A stretch of DNA of 64,000 bases. Source: Acidobacteriaceae bacterium KBS 83. Its GTDB lineage: Bacteria > Acidobacteriota > Terriglobia > Terriglobales > Acidobacteriaceae. The stretch covers positions 124,001-188,000 of the forward strand of contig KB906738.1 of assembly GCA_000381585.1 (NCBI GenBank). Reading direction: 5' to 3'. Under the pieces are notes generated by a model. It was given only the letters and a program-made list of their open reading frames with translations, was not told the DNA's origin and ran no database searches. Position numbers and translations under genes: made by a program. Of this stretch, positions 51,001 through 59,074 are shown in pieces (the stretch's first letter is position 1; each line of letters opens with the position of its first letter).

Positions 51001-51493
51001 CAACGGAAGCACTTTGGAGCGTGTAGTTCTCGGCGGGTGGTCGATATCGGGGATAACCGTAGCTCAAACCGGAACACCGCAACCTATCACCTACAGCGGC
51101 GCGGACACGCTCGGGCTGGGCGGCGGCACTACAAACCGTCCGAATCTCGTGGCACCCCTCTCGTACCCGAAACACAGGCTCGCATGGTTCACTACTAGTT
51201 CGTTTGCAAATCCCGTCGCTCCCTGGAGCGGCGGCGGAAACAATGGTTATGGCAATGCGGGCAAGGATGCTGTCGTGTTGCCCGGATTGTTCAACACCAA
51301 TTTGTCGGTATTCAAGACCTTCCCCCTCGGTCGTGAAGACACAAACTTAGAGCTAAGGTTCGAGTCCTTCAACACTTTCAACCACACTGAGTTCAACGCT
51401 ATCGATGCGAATACGGCTGATGGAAACTTCGGCCAGATAACCGGAGCCTATGATGCGCGAACTCTTCAATTGGGAGCGAAGATAAAATTCTGA
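48089..51493 (+). CDS. TonB-dependent receptor, Oar-like, with carboxypeptidase-regulatory domain
   Basis: A 1134-residue outer-membrane protein. A signal peptide (LLLLIVLGLAMVLAPSARSQ) is followed by a CarboxypepD_reg-like domain (ATITGTVVDPSGAAVPNVAI onward to about 115), a plug region (120-250, with NGRNVTALAAL and MLDGGELNDRG), and a long beta-barrel ending in the aromatic LGAKIKF. Such receptors are hugely expanded in Acidobacteriota and are thought to import oligosaccharides or other polymers, though ligands are rarely known. The start is fixed by GGAGG. A promoter and a possible operator lie upstream, and a GH3 gene is divergent, suggesting a glycan ligand. Confidence 0.92.
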   Translation: MHRRLLLLIVLGLAMVLAPSARSQENATITGTVVDPSGAAVPNVAISLTNQATGQVRETVSNSDGIYSFVNVGVGHFSLSASAAGFQKFTSTDIVVNTAQTLKVDVRLTVGSEGQTVTVQANALQVQSETSELSTLISGAQVTQLATNGRNVTALAALGLGVSNTLPAFSGVNALTSANGISFNGTRSTHNIYMLDGGELNDRGCGGCFSSLPSIDALSEFQTLDSNYGPDYGIGSGGTILMVIKSGTRDFHGSAWYFNRNEAYDANNYFTNLAGQERPTFRLNEPGFNIGGPLFIPHIYNTDRKRTFFFVNEEWRRLVQGSSPSTVNTIMAENFPVAGQPLVYNIPAGGDVPIVPITSDPAKLALYRLDGLTAGQPFPNNTIPANLMDPNAVLEVNAGTFPKPNLGTNQFVSSIPQPTNVREDVVRIDHSINSKLQLMGHYLHDAVDTAFYPPLWQGATYPTVGTTMGNPSYSSVIKLTQTISPTLLNETAFLYSGNKITLTPVAGPGGSFVQPSGWTGKSFFPPSLNDLSRMPQINLQGTPLNVQWSSSYFPWKNGYEGFEPRDDLSWTKGLHQFKVGFSWLHDYKNQQLQANTQGTATFNSSNFSGDSYINLLLGDATSFQQLQYLAGKHWVNNNYGFYFNDNWHLIPRLTLNLGIRYDGMPHAFERYDEFANFVPGLYDTSLPYPVNPDGTLNPASLSNSNGQPFYLNGIREAGVNGFPRGAVKNYYFTWQPRVGFAYDISGDGKTVLRGGFGMFFERVQGNDVYNAALNPPFAYQPQATNVYFSNPNTSALTGQTTAQTFPSTLTNIQYNFRPPGTAMFSLGVQRQLAPSVVGVVQYVGSVGWDQDDNRSINTLPLNDVVHREGVANGTLNANLYRIYPGFSTVTQEENQTNFSYHSLQAGLRVENRHGLTLQLAYTYSHEIDLVSNDLNALSNPFNPSYDRGSGAFDRRHIFNANYIYSLPFFTTNGSTLERVVLGGWSISGITVAQTGTPQPITYSGADTLGLGGGTTNRPNLVAPLSYPKHRLAWFTTSSFANPVAPWSGGGNNGYGNAGKDAVVLPGLFNTNLSVFKTFPLGREDTNLELRFESFNTFNHTEFNAIDANTADGNFGQITGAYDARTLQLGAKIKF

Positions 51494-51535
51494 TATCTGA
51501 CTGATACCGCAAGGATAAAGGGCGCCTAGGCGGAG

Positions 51536-51551
51536 GAGGCCAAGGGGCCTC
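51536..51551. terminator. Hairpin between convergent genes
   Basis: GAGGCC (51536-51541) pairs with GGCCTC (51546-51551) across the loop AAGG, in the 62-nt gap between the receptor and CRTAC1 genes. Only a short TT follows, so termination is uncertain. Confidence 0.35.
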
Positions 51552-51555
51552 TTGA

Positions 51556-53355
51556 TCAGCGTGGATTCTGCCGCTCGGAATTTGCTTTCGTTTTCATACC
51601 CGGTAGCGGAGTTGCGACCATTCCGCGGCCCTCCCTGATGGTTATCAGCTGATTTGCCGCGATGCCCGTGAAGCGCTCGACAAGTCCGTTGGTCCAATGT
51701 ATTTCAAGATTCGCGTGAGTATTCGTTCCCAGTCCGAAATGCAGACGGCGATCATTCACAGAATAGAATCCAGACTGGCCCAGAACGGCCTGGGCCTGCA
51801 CCTTGCTGCCATACTTAACCAGAACGCGCGAACCGATGGCGCTGGCATTCGATTTTGTGCCTACCAGAAGCACCTTAAGCCAATTTCGATCGCCCGTAAG
51901 ATCATTCCTGAGCAGAGATGGCGGCTCGTTCAGATTGACGATTACGATATCCACGTCGCCGTCGTTATCGAAGTCTCCAAAGGCGCAGCCACGGCTGCAA
52001 TGCGCAGCGGAAATGCCCTGCCCTGCTCCCTCCATCAGCTCTTCAAATTTGCCGTTGCCGAGGTTCCGAAAGATGAAGCGCGGTGTTTTTAGCGGAAAGT
52101 CCGGGAATTTTGCTTCTATCTCCGGATAGACAGAACCGGTAACAACTGCAAGATCAGGCCAGCCATCATTGTCGAAGTCAGCGAATCCTGTTCCCCAACA
52201 CGTATATCGGGTTTCTACACCGAATCCGGAGGCAATCGTGACATCGGTGAAGTTCGCGGTGCCGTCATTGTGAAAGAGTGCATTGGTATCGCTTGAAAAA
52301 TGTGTCTTGAAGATATCCAGGTTCCCATCCAGATCATAATCACCGACGGCAACCCCCATCCCAGCCTGTTCCATGCCGTCTTCGCTCAGCGCAACGCCTC
52401 GTTCCAACCCTTCTTCTGAAAAGCTGTTGTTGCGGCGATTGAGAAACAAGAGACTAGGAGTTGAGTCCGAAGCTACATAAAGATCGGTCCATCCATCGCT
52501 GTTAAAATCCGCGGCAACGGCCGTCATTGCATAGGTCTTTTCAGCTTTTGCAATTCCGCTTTGCGCTGTTACTTCGCGAAATGTTCCATCGCCCTGATTC
52601 TGATAAAGGTAGTTGTGCGGCATAGCAAGCCCGCGCGGACCGCAGTTGACCGGAACGCCATTGTAGTTGCAATAGGGATTTTCGCCCGGCTTTGGAATTA
52701 CGCCCTTGCCCAAGTCCACGTAATTGGCAATAAAGAGATCGAGGTAGCCGTCGCGATTGTAGTCAACAAAGGTGCATCCTGAACCCCATCGGATGCTGCC
52801 CTCATACAACAGCCCGGCTTGTCTGGTTACATCGGTGAATGTGCCGTTTCCGTTGTTGCGGTACAGAACATTTTGGCCGTAGTACGTAATAAAGACATCT
52901 TCGAAGCCGTCATTATTGTAGTCACCAACCGTCACGCTGGAGGCCCAGCCCGTGCGCACAAGTCCCGCCTCGACGGTCACATCCGTGAATGTCCCATCGC
53001 GGTTGTTCTTATAGAGCCGGTTGGTAGCGTTTGGATTATGTTCGTCTAAGCGCATCCCGCTCAAGACGAAAATATCCAGCCACCCGTCATTGTCGTAATC
53101 GAAGAAAGCAACGCCGCATCCGACCGTTTCGTAGATATAGTTCTTATGCTGAACCCCGCCGTAGATCACAGGATTTGTCAACCCAGCCTCTGCTGCGACA
53201 TCGGTGAAGCGGGCAAGGAAAGGAATGCCAGAGGGTTTGCCACGTGGCAGCGGCTTGACTTTTCGCTGACTTATGCCTTGAGCAAAGGCTGCACTGGAAG
53301 CTGCCGCCATCCACAGAAAATCGCGACGCGTGATGAAGGAAGCGGGAAGTCTCAT
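51556..53355 (-). CDS. CRTAC1-family protein: FG-GAP/VCBS propeller with ASPIC/UnbV domain
   Basis: A 599-residue exported protein. A Tat-like leader (TRRDFLWMAAASSAAFAQG) precedes repeated FG-GAP/VCBS blades, each with a calcium-binding DYDNDGxxD-like loop (FFDYDNDGWLDIFVLSG, VGDYNNDGFEDVFITYYG, FVDYNRDGYLDLFIANY, AADFNSDGWTDLYVASD, VGDYDLDGNLDIFKTHF, FADFDNDGWPDLAVVTG). The C-terminal ASPIC/UnbV domain starts near 485 (GDRNWLKVLLVGTKSNASAIGSRV). Function is unknown; such proteins accompany TPR proteins and Oar-like receptors in this phylum and may bind or process polymers at the cell surface. It is the second gene after the TPR gene. Confidence 0.92.
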   Translation of the reverse strand: MRLPASFITRRDFLWMAAASSAAFAQGISQRKVKPLPRGKPSGIPFLARFTDVAAEAGLTNPVIYGGVQHKNYIYETVGCGVAFFDYDNDGWLDIFVLSGMRLDEHNPNATNRLYKNNRDGTFTDVTVEAGLVRTGWASSVTVGDYNNDGFEDVFITYYGQNVLYRNNGNGTFTDVTRQAGLLYEGSIRWGSGCTFVDYNRDGYLDLFIANYVDLGKGVIPKPGENPYCNYNGVPVNCGPRGLAMPHNYLYQNQGDGTFREVTAQSGIAKAEKTYAMTAVAADFNSDGWTDLYVASDSTPSLLFLNRRNNSFSEEGLERGVALSEDGMEQAGMGVAVGDYDLDGNLDIFKTHFSSDTNALFHNDGTANFTDVTIASGFGVETRYTCWGTGFADFDNDGWPDLAVVTGSVYPEIEAKFPDFPLKTPRFIFRNLGNGKFEELMEGAGQGISAAHCSRGCAFGDFDNDGDVDIVIVNLNEPPSLLRNDLTGDRNWLKVLLVGTKSNASAIGSRVLVKYGSKVQAQAVLGQSGFYSVNDRRLHFGLGTNTHANLEIHWTNGLVERFTGIAANQLITIREGRGMVATPLPGMKTKANSERQNPR

Positions 53356-53380
53356 GAGCGGGATTCGAGTTCAGGCGAGA

Positions 53381-54589
53381 TCACTCGGTCGGCTTTGACT
53401 CGGCCTGGCCGCCTCCGGAAACCTTCTGAATCAGCGACTCCTCCACCTTGGCGTGGAGAGCCTTTGTCTTGGCGAATTCTTCGTTCGCCTTTTGCTTCTG
53501 GCCGAGGGCCATATACAGGCGCGCAAGCCGGTAGTGCGCATCCGGTTCAGTAGGGTCAAGATGTTCGGCCCGGAGGAAGGCCGCTAAGGCTTCCTGGTTG
53601 CGTTTCTGATCGGCATATACGCAACCAAGATCAAAATGGGCCAGCCGCACATCATCTTGAAAACTCAGCGCCTTAGTGAGAAAGGACTCCGCGCTTGCGT
53701 CGTCATTGTTATGAAGCGCAATGTCACCCAGATAAGTATAAGCGAGGGCATATTTGGGATTGTTCTTAATTTCGAGCTGGAACTCCTGCGCCGCCTTCTC
53801 GTAGTCGTGCTGGGTGTAGTAAAGATAACCGAGTTCAAAATGCAGCATGGGTTCATCTGGCGAAGTGCGCTCGGCGATTTCGAGCTCGTTAATCGCGTCT
53901 GCTTTCCGGTTCATTGCGTCGAGCGCCTCAGCCAGCATCATGTGAGCCTGCACCGCGTCCGGGTTCACACTTACGATTTCCTTGAACTCCGCGAGCGCAC
54001 AGTCGTATTTCTTGCTCCACAAGCAGCTTTTGGCGAGGACGCCGTGGATTTCGAGGTTCGCAGGATCGCTTTTGCTAGCCTTTTCAAGGTAAGGAATAGC
54101 ATCCCCATACTGATGCAAGCCAAAGTAGGACATCCCCACTAAAACGGGCATCCGAGGATCGTTTGCGCTGGCCTTATTAGCAGATTTGAACGGCGGAATG
54201 GCTTTGGCAAAATGGCCCTGCTTGAACTCCGCCAAACCCAGATCAAAGGAAATCGCCGGCTGGTTCGGTTGTATGGCCAGAGACTTACGATATTCGACAG
54301 CAGCCGATGGCAGCTGTCCCTGACGCGCCAATGCCAGACCCAGGTTCGCGTGAGCGGACGCGTTTCGCGGTTTGCTCTCCGTAAGCTTGCGCCAGAGCCC
54401 TTCAGCTTCGTGAAAGCGCCCTTCTTCCATCAATGTTCCAGCTTGTTGTGCGATGTCGCTCTGCGAATAGCCAAGTCCAGTTGCGAGACAGAGAACGATC
54501 AGAAAAAGCGCCTCAGCCCGATGCCAGCGGAAATGCCCCAAAACGCGGGCCTTCCATCGCGGCTGAGAAGGACTGGTTTTGCGCATCAC
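53381..54589 (-). CDS. Tetratricopeptide-repeat protein, exported
   Basis: A 402-residue protein with an N-terminal signal/anchor (AEALFLIVLCLATGLGYSQ, ending near 43) and about nine TPR units from residue 47 onward, e.g. NASAHANLGLALARQGQ, PAISFDLGLAEFKQGHF, PMLHFELGYLYYTQHDYEKA and PDAHYRLARLYMALGQKQKA. TPR arrays form scaffolds for other proteins. It lies 25 nt before the CRTAC1 gene in the same direction, a pairing often seen in Acidobacteriota, so it is likely the partner. The start overlaps a relic reading frame described separately. Confidence 0.92.
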   Translation of the reverse strand: MMRKTSPSQPRWKARVLGHFRWHRAEALFLIVLCLATGLGYSQSDIAQQAGTLMEEGRFHEAEGLWRKLTESKPRNASAHANLGLALARQGQLPSAAVEYRKSLAIQPNQPAISFDLGLAEFKQGHFAKAIPPFKSANKASANDPRMPVLVGMSYFGLHQYGDAIPYLEKASKSDPANLEIHGVLAKSCLWSKKYDCALAEFKEIVSVNPDAVQAHMMLAEALDAMNRKADAINELEIAERTSPDEPMLHFELGYLYYTQHDYEKAAQEFQLEIKNNPKYALAYTYLGDIALHNNDDASAESFLTKALSFQDDVRLAHFDLGCVYADQKRNQEALAAFLRAEHLDPTEPDAHYRLARLYMALGQKQKANEEFAKTKALHAKVEESLIQKVSGGGQAESKPTE

Positions 54590-54932
54590 CGAAAAGCCTA
54601 ATTAGCAGTTCGCGCAAAGGCAAGTCAGCATAGTAACGGAACTGCTCGCCGGGTGTGGGCGCGTCACATGACTGACCGTCGAGCGCACGCATCGTGCCGG
54701 CGCGCTCACGTGGCTTCTGCTTTCGGCGCTGCTCAATGAGCGGCTCTGCGTCCTTGCTGATTGGTTTTGTAGACACGCTTCCTGTCTGCTCCGGCAGCGG
54801 AGGAAGTTGGTTTCCCTCGGGATGATGCTCTGGTTTGCCATCGACGACGGCTTGCAGAGGCTTCTGCTTGCCGTTCGATGCGAGAACTGGATTGAGGAAT
54901 GGACGCGAGCCGTCAGGCGACGAACTCGGATT
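54513..54932 (-). pseudogene. Relic of a tyrosine-recombinase (phage integrase) N-terminus next to tRNA-Ser
   Basis: The minus-strand frame after a TAA at 54933-54935 reads DGSRPFLNPVLASNGKQKPL, then QAVVDGKPEHHPEGN. This resembles the N-terminus of a group of site-specific integrases (recalled pattern: RPFLKPVLASNGKLKPLYALVDG, then HHPEG followed by YYLRY). After HPEGN the similarity fades (PLPEQTGSVSTKPISKDAEP, then IEQRRKQ) and the catalytic part is absent; the frame ends inside the TPR gene. No ATG begins it. It lies directly downstream of the 3' end of tRNA-Ser, where integrases of tRNA-targeting elements sit. Family identity is from memory of homologues, so moderate. Confidence 0.55.
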
Positions 54933-55052
54933 TTAAAGCGAACTACTGGTGACTCCACGCGGCATCTCCTGACTAGCGCTCAGGAGCCGCGTTACCGCGA
55001 TTTCTGTAACCGCGACTGTAACCACCCGGCTAAACTGTTGATTTTAAAAGCG

Positions 55053-55142
55053 TGGCGGAGAGAGTGGGATTCGAACCCACGTTACCCGTTAGAGTAAACA
55101 CGCTTTCCAAGCGTGCGCCTTCAGCCACTCGGCCATCTCTCC
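55053..55142 (-). tRNA. tRNA-Ser (anticodon GGA)
   Basis: Read on the minus strand, a 90-nt cloverleaf starts GGAGAGATGGCCGAGTGGC and ends CTCTCTCCGCCA with the CCA encoded. The acceptor stem pairs GGAGAGA with TCTCTCC. The anticodon arm CACGC-TTGGAAA-GCGTG gives anticodon GGA (reads UCC/UCU). A long variable arm (TACTCTAACGGGTA) and the T-arm GTGGG-TTCGAAT-CCCAC are typical of tRNA-Ser. Confidence 0.97.
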
Positions 55143-55272
55143 AGCGCGCCATCAGAATAGCATCTGCCGGGTCGGCCGATGAAGTGCCGCGCACACGAGC
55201 GTGATGGCTCTTGAGACCGGTTTCGCGTACTTTGTTTCTGGTCGGCGGGAAATCCATATCCGGAGAGAAATC

Positions 55273-58200
55273 GTGCGTCTTGTTCGTCCTGCTGTGCTTT
55301 GCGGTGCGTTGATATCAGTTCTTCATGCGTTTGCATCGCCTGTGCATCTGGAGACGGAGCACAGAACGAATCCGCTTGGCGTGGATGCGGCGGCGCCACG
55401 TTTTGCATGGCAGAGCGACTCACGCGGTCCCAACTGGATGCAACAAGGTTATGAGATCCATATCGGAACCGACGAGCAGGCGGTGCGCAACGGTAAAGGA
55501 GATGTTTGGGACTCGGGCCGCATTCCGTCAGCAGATTCTATCGATGTCGCCTATCGCGGCCCAGCACTCCATTCACGCACGCGCTATTTCTGGACCGTAC
55601 GTGTGTGGGACAAAACCGGAAAAAATGAGTTGTCGGCACCGGCGTGGTTTGAGACCGGCCTGCGGTCCCCTTCCGACTGGTCCGCACAGTGGATTCGGCG
55701 CGATGATCCTACCGCCGCGCAGGAGTTGGCGGCCGTGCGTTGGCTCTGGCTGCCGGGGGGGGATGCGAAGCATGTGGCCGCCGGGACGGTTGCAGAGTTT
55801 CGTTATTTTCTGCACCTCGACGCGCCTCCGCTGCGCGCCAGCATGCACGTTGTGTCACGCGGCGGATTTGTAGCGTCGGTGAATGGCAAGGAGACGGGCA
55901 GACATACGGAATGGAGTGCCTTCGACTGGGAAGAGATCACACCCGAGCTTCACGCCGGCGCTGGGGTGGCAGGAGATAACGAGATACTGGTACGCGTGGT
56001 GTCTCCGAAGGTGCACGAGCCGGCGACGACCGCGCCTGCCGCATTCGCCGCGTCGATTCGAGTCACCGATCAGAAGGGCACAGAACAGCGCATAGCGAGC
56101 GATCACGCATGGAGCGCTCGTTCTGGAGACAGCGCCTCGTGGGCGCCAGCACAGGAGGTTGGTACGCTCGCTGCAGCCTTCAGCGTGGGTACCGATCGCG
56201 AAAAGGCGATCGCCGGGCCCGATCGGATCGCGACAGAGGCTTCCCTGCTCCGCAAGGACTTCCAGACGGGTGGTGGCATCCGATCCGCACGCCTCACCGT
56301 AACGGCGCTTGGGGCGTATCGCGCATGGCTGAACGGAAAAGCTGTCGCTCCGCAGACACTGCTTCAGCCGGGCTTCACCGACTTTCACAAACGTGTCCTC
56401 TATCAGACTTACGATGTGACGGCGATGCTATCGCCGGGCAAAAACACGCTTGGCTTCATGCTCGGCGGTGGATGGCACGGCTCACCGCTGACGTGGAGCG
56501 GCACTCGCTTCTTTGCCGGCCCGGACCTGTTGCGCGCTCAACTCGACATCACGCTCGAAAACGGCCAGCAGCTGACGATCGGCACCGACGGCACATGGCA
56601 GACCGCGGCGGCGCCGGTGCTCTCGTCTGAGATTTATGGCGGAGAGGCATACGATGCGCGGGCAGCGATGCCTGGTTGGGATGCGCCCGGTTTTTCTGCG
56701 ACCGGCTGGTCGCGCGCCGTAACAGCCACGGTTCCGGAAGGCGTGATGATCACAGCCTCGCCGGATGCGTCGATCACGAACATCATTACGCTGCATCCTG
56801 TGTCAGTCGACCCAGCAAGTCAAACCCACCCCACGATCTTCGATATGGGCCAGAACATGGTGGGCAATGTTCAGCTGCACGGGCAGGGGCCGCGTGGCAC
56901 GGTGGTGCGCCTGCGCTACGCGGAGCGCCTCAATCCGGATGGCAGCATCTATACCGAGAATCTGCGCAATGCGGCAGCTACGGACTATTACACGCTGTCC
57001 GGCGGTAGCGATGAGAGCTATACGCCCAGCTTTACTTTCCACGGCTTCCGATATGTGGAGGTCTCCGGTTATCCCGGCACCCCCACGAAGGAGACCATCG
57101 ATGGCCTAGTCTACAACAGCATCCCTGAGGAGCCCTCCATGCGCTTTCACAGTTCGAGCGATCTGCTGAATCGCATGAGCGAGCTTGGCTTGTGGGGACA
57201 GCGCGGTAACTTCGTCTCTATTCCTACCGATTGTCCGCAGCGGGACGAGCGGCTGGGATGGATGGGCGATGGCGGGGTCTTCTGGCGGACCGGTACCTAC
57301 AACTTCGACATCGCAAGCTTCACCCAGAAGTTCATGAACGACATCTTGGACGCACAGGAGGCGAATGGCTCATTCACTGACGTCTCGCCAGATCTGCTGA
57401 AGCCCGAAGCAGGCGCTCCGGGGTGGGCTGACGCCGGCATCCTGGTGCCATATGCTGCGTGGCTGCAGTACGGAGATACTGCGTTGCTGGAGCGTGCATG
57501 GCCAGAGATGCAACACTATATGGACTTCATCGAGCACGGAAATCCGGAGTATCTGCGCCGCAACGAACTGGGAGCAAACTACGCAGACTGGCTTGCGCCT
57601 GATCCTCATACACCGCGTGACCTCATCGCGACGGCCTATTGGGCGATCGTTGCGCGCGACATGAAGGAGATGGCGCTAGCGCTTGGTCATAAGGCCGACG
57701 CGGAGAAATACGAGACGCTGTATCAGAATATCGCCACCGCTTATCGGACAGCGTTCATCCACCCAGACGGTTCCGTTTCCGGTGATACGCAGACAGCCTA
57801 CGTCGCCTCCCTCTACAGCGGGATCGCGCCGGAGAGTACGCGGCCCGCTATGACAGAACGGCTGGTGAAGGACATCGAAGCGCATCAAAATCACCTAACC
57901 ACAGGATTCCTTGGTACGCCATTTCTGATGTTCGTGCTGGATGAGAATGGCCGCTCCGATGTGGCTTACAGGCTGCTGCTGCAGGACACATATCCATCAT
58001 GGGGCTACATGGTGCGGAAGGGTGCTACGACATGGTGGGAACGCTGGAATGGCGATACCGGCGACCCGGCGATGAACTCCTACAACCACTATGCATTCGG
58101 GTCGGTGATGGCGTGGGTGTTTCGCCGCGTTGCCGGCATCGATACAGATCCTTCCGGCGCGGGCTTTCATCATCTGACCATCAGCCCGCATTTTGATCCC

Positions 58201-58380
58201 AGTCTGCCGCAGGTCCATGCCGAATACGACTCCGCCTACGGAACAGTCACGACAGACTGGGACAGTGCAGCGCACAGCTTTACGGTGATGACGCCCCCAA
58301 ATACCACGGCGACAATCGTTCTGCCGCATGGCAAATCAGAGCAGATCGGCAGCGGCAGGCACGCGTACCACGTGCAGTGA
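55273..58380 (+). CDS. Alpha-L-rhamnosidase, glycoside hydrolase family 78
   Basis: A 1035-residue exported enzyme. A signal peptide (VRPAVLCGALISVLHAFAS) is followed by N-terminal beta-sandwich domains (TNPLGVDAAAPRFAWQSDS, FWTVRVWDKTG; then a Bac_rhamnosid_N domain with LTVTALGAYRAWLNGKAV and LGFMLGGGWHG), a concanavalin-like domain with FDMGQNMVGNVQL, and the (alpha/alpha)6 catalytic barrel beginning NFVSIPTDCPQRDERLGWMGDGG, which holds catalytic acids. MVRKGATTWWERWNGDTG near the end is also conserved. It removes alpha-L-rhamnose from rhamnogalacturonan or flavonoid glycosides. The GTG at 55273 has GGAGAG upstream; the open frame reaches 55201. Confidence 0.94.
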   Translation: MRLVRPAVLCGALISVLHAFASPVHLETEHRTNPLGVDAAAPRFAWQSDSRGPNWMQQGYEIHIGTDEQAVRNGKGDVWDSGRIPSADSIDVAYRGPALHSRTRYFWTVRVWDKTGKNELSAPAWFETGLRSPSDWSAQWIRRDDPTAAQELAAVRWLWLPGGDAKHVAAGTVAEFRYFLHLDAPPLRASMHVVSRGGFVASVNGKETGRHTEWSAFDWEEITPELHAGAGVAGDNEILVRVVSPKVHEPATTAPAAFAASIRVTDQKGTEQRIASDHAWSARSGDSASWAPAQEVGTLAAAFSVGTDREKAIAGPDRIATEASLLRKDFQTGGGIRSARLTVTALGAYRAWLNGKAVAPQTLLQPGFTDFHKRVLYQTYDVTAMLSPGKNTLGFMLGGGWHGSPLTWSGTRFFAGPDLLRAQLDITLENGQQLTIGTDGTWQTAAAPVLSSEIYGGEAYDARAAMPGWDAPGFSATGWSRAVTATVPEGVMITASPDASITNIITLHPVSVDPASQTHPTIFDMGQNMVGNVQLHGQGPRGTVVRLRYAERLNPDGSIYTENLRNAAATDYYTLSGGSDESYTPSFTFHGFRYVEVSGYPGTPTKETIDGLVYNSIPEEPSMRFHSSSDLLNRMSELGLWGQRGNFVSIPTDCPQRDERLGWMGDGGVFWRTGTYNFDIASFTQKFMNDILDAQEANGSFTDVSPDLLKPEAGAPGWADAGILVPYAAWLQYGDTALLERAWPEMQHYMDFIEHGNPEYLRRNELGANYADWLAPDPHTPRDLIATAYWAIVARDMKEMALALGHKADAEKYETLYQNIATAYRTAFIHPDGSVSGDTQTAYVASLYSGIAPESTRPAMTERLVKDIEAHQNHLTTGFLGTPFLMFVLDENGRSDVAYRLLLQDTYPSWGYMVRKGATTWWERWNGDTGDPAMNSYNHYAFGSVMAWVFRRVAGIDTDPSGAGFHHLTISPHFDPSLPQVHAEYDSAYGTVTTDWDSAAHSFTVMTPPNTTATIVLPHGKSEQIGSGRHAYHVQ

Positions 58381-58451
58381 TGTTTCAGTACTCGCGAAGA
58401 GCTGAACTACGGGAAGCGCATATGATCTTTACTCGCTTCCCTTCCTTCCAA

Positions 58452-58919
58452 CTAATCTGCGATTCCCGGTTGTGGCGGATCAGTGCCAAGTGCAGTAGCG
58501 AGCGAGACGAGATGGTCCTGCTCATCGATAAGAATGGTCCGGATGGTCTCACTAAGGGCGTATTCGTTCAGTTCCTCAGCCTGCTTCAAGCGACGACGAT
58601 ATTGGCGGATGGTCTCCTTCTCGTTGTCGAGATCGAAACGGAGCATTTCTTCCGCTTTCTCCGAGGTCTTGACCGGCTTTGGCTTCACTGTCGGCATACC
58701 GCCTAGGTAGTCGATGGCATTGGAGATCTTAAGGGCATGCGTGAGCTCTTCCGTGGCATGAATTGCCAGTTCGTTCGCAATGTTCATATAAGCCGCACCC
58801 TTCAGCACCTGCGAATAGTTCACATATGCGATGATCGCCTGATATTCGCGGGCCAGATCTTCGTTCAGGTTTTCGATCAGCTGGTCGCGGGTGAGCGGGG
58901 TCTTGTCAGCGTTCGGCAT
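58452..58919 (-). CDS. Ferritin-like di-iron protein
   Basis: A 155-residue four-helix ferritin-like protein. Metal-ligand residues fit a di-iron site: Glu25 (REYQAI), Glu58xxHis61 (ATEELTHA) and a second Glu-x-x-His in IDEQDHLVSL near the C-terminus, with another Glu in NEKETIRQYRRR. Such proteins store iron or consume peroxide. The length is close to bacterioferritin, but the haem Met cannot be assigned. The ATG at 58919 is fixed by AAGGAG 6 nt upstream; the frame runs 13 codons further. It stands alone and has no encapsulin-type tail. Confidence 0.88.
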   Translation of the reverse strand: MPNADKTPLTRDQLIENLNEDLAREYQAIIAYVNYSQVLKGAAYMNIANELAIHATEELTHALKISNAIDYLGGMPTVKPKPVKTSEKAEEMLRFDLDNEKETIRQYRRRLKQAEELNEYALSETIRTILIDEQDHLVSLATALGTDPPQPGIAD

Positions 58920-59074
58920 TGTTTCTCCTTGAGAGAATGAGAGCACAGTTGGAGGCATTCCTTGGAGAGACTCTCCCGCTGTGGCTCGCGCTGAATGGGA
59001 TGATGGTTTAGGCTGCTGCTGTTGTCACAACGAGAGTGAATCGAGGGTCAACTCGTCGTTTGCAGCGGCTCCCG

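Noticed and set aside
55030-55257. Small frames over the tRNA-Ser gene (one translating to a WDSNPRYPLE-like end)
   Set aside because: These are well-known artefacts of translating a serine tRNA and its T-arm.
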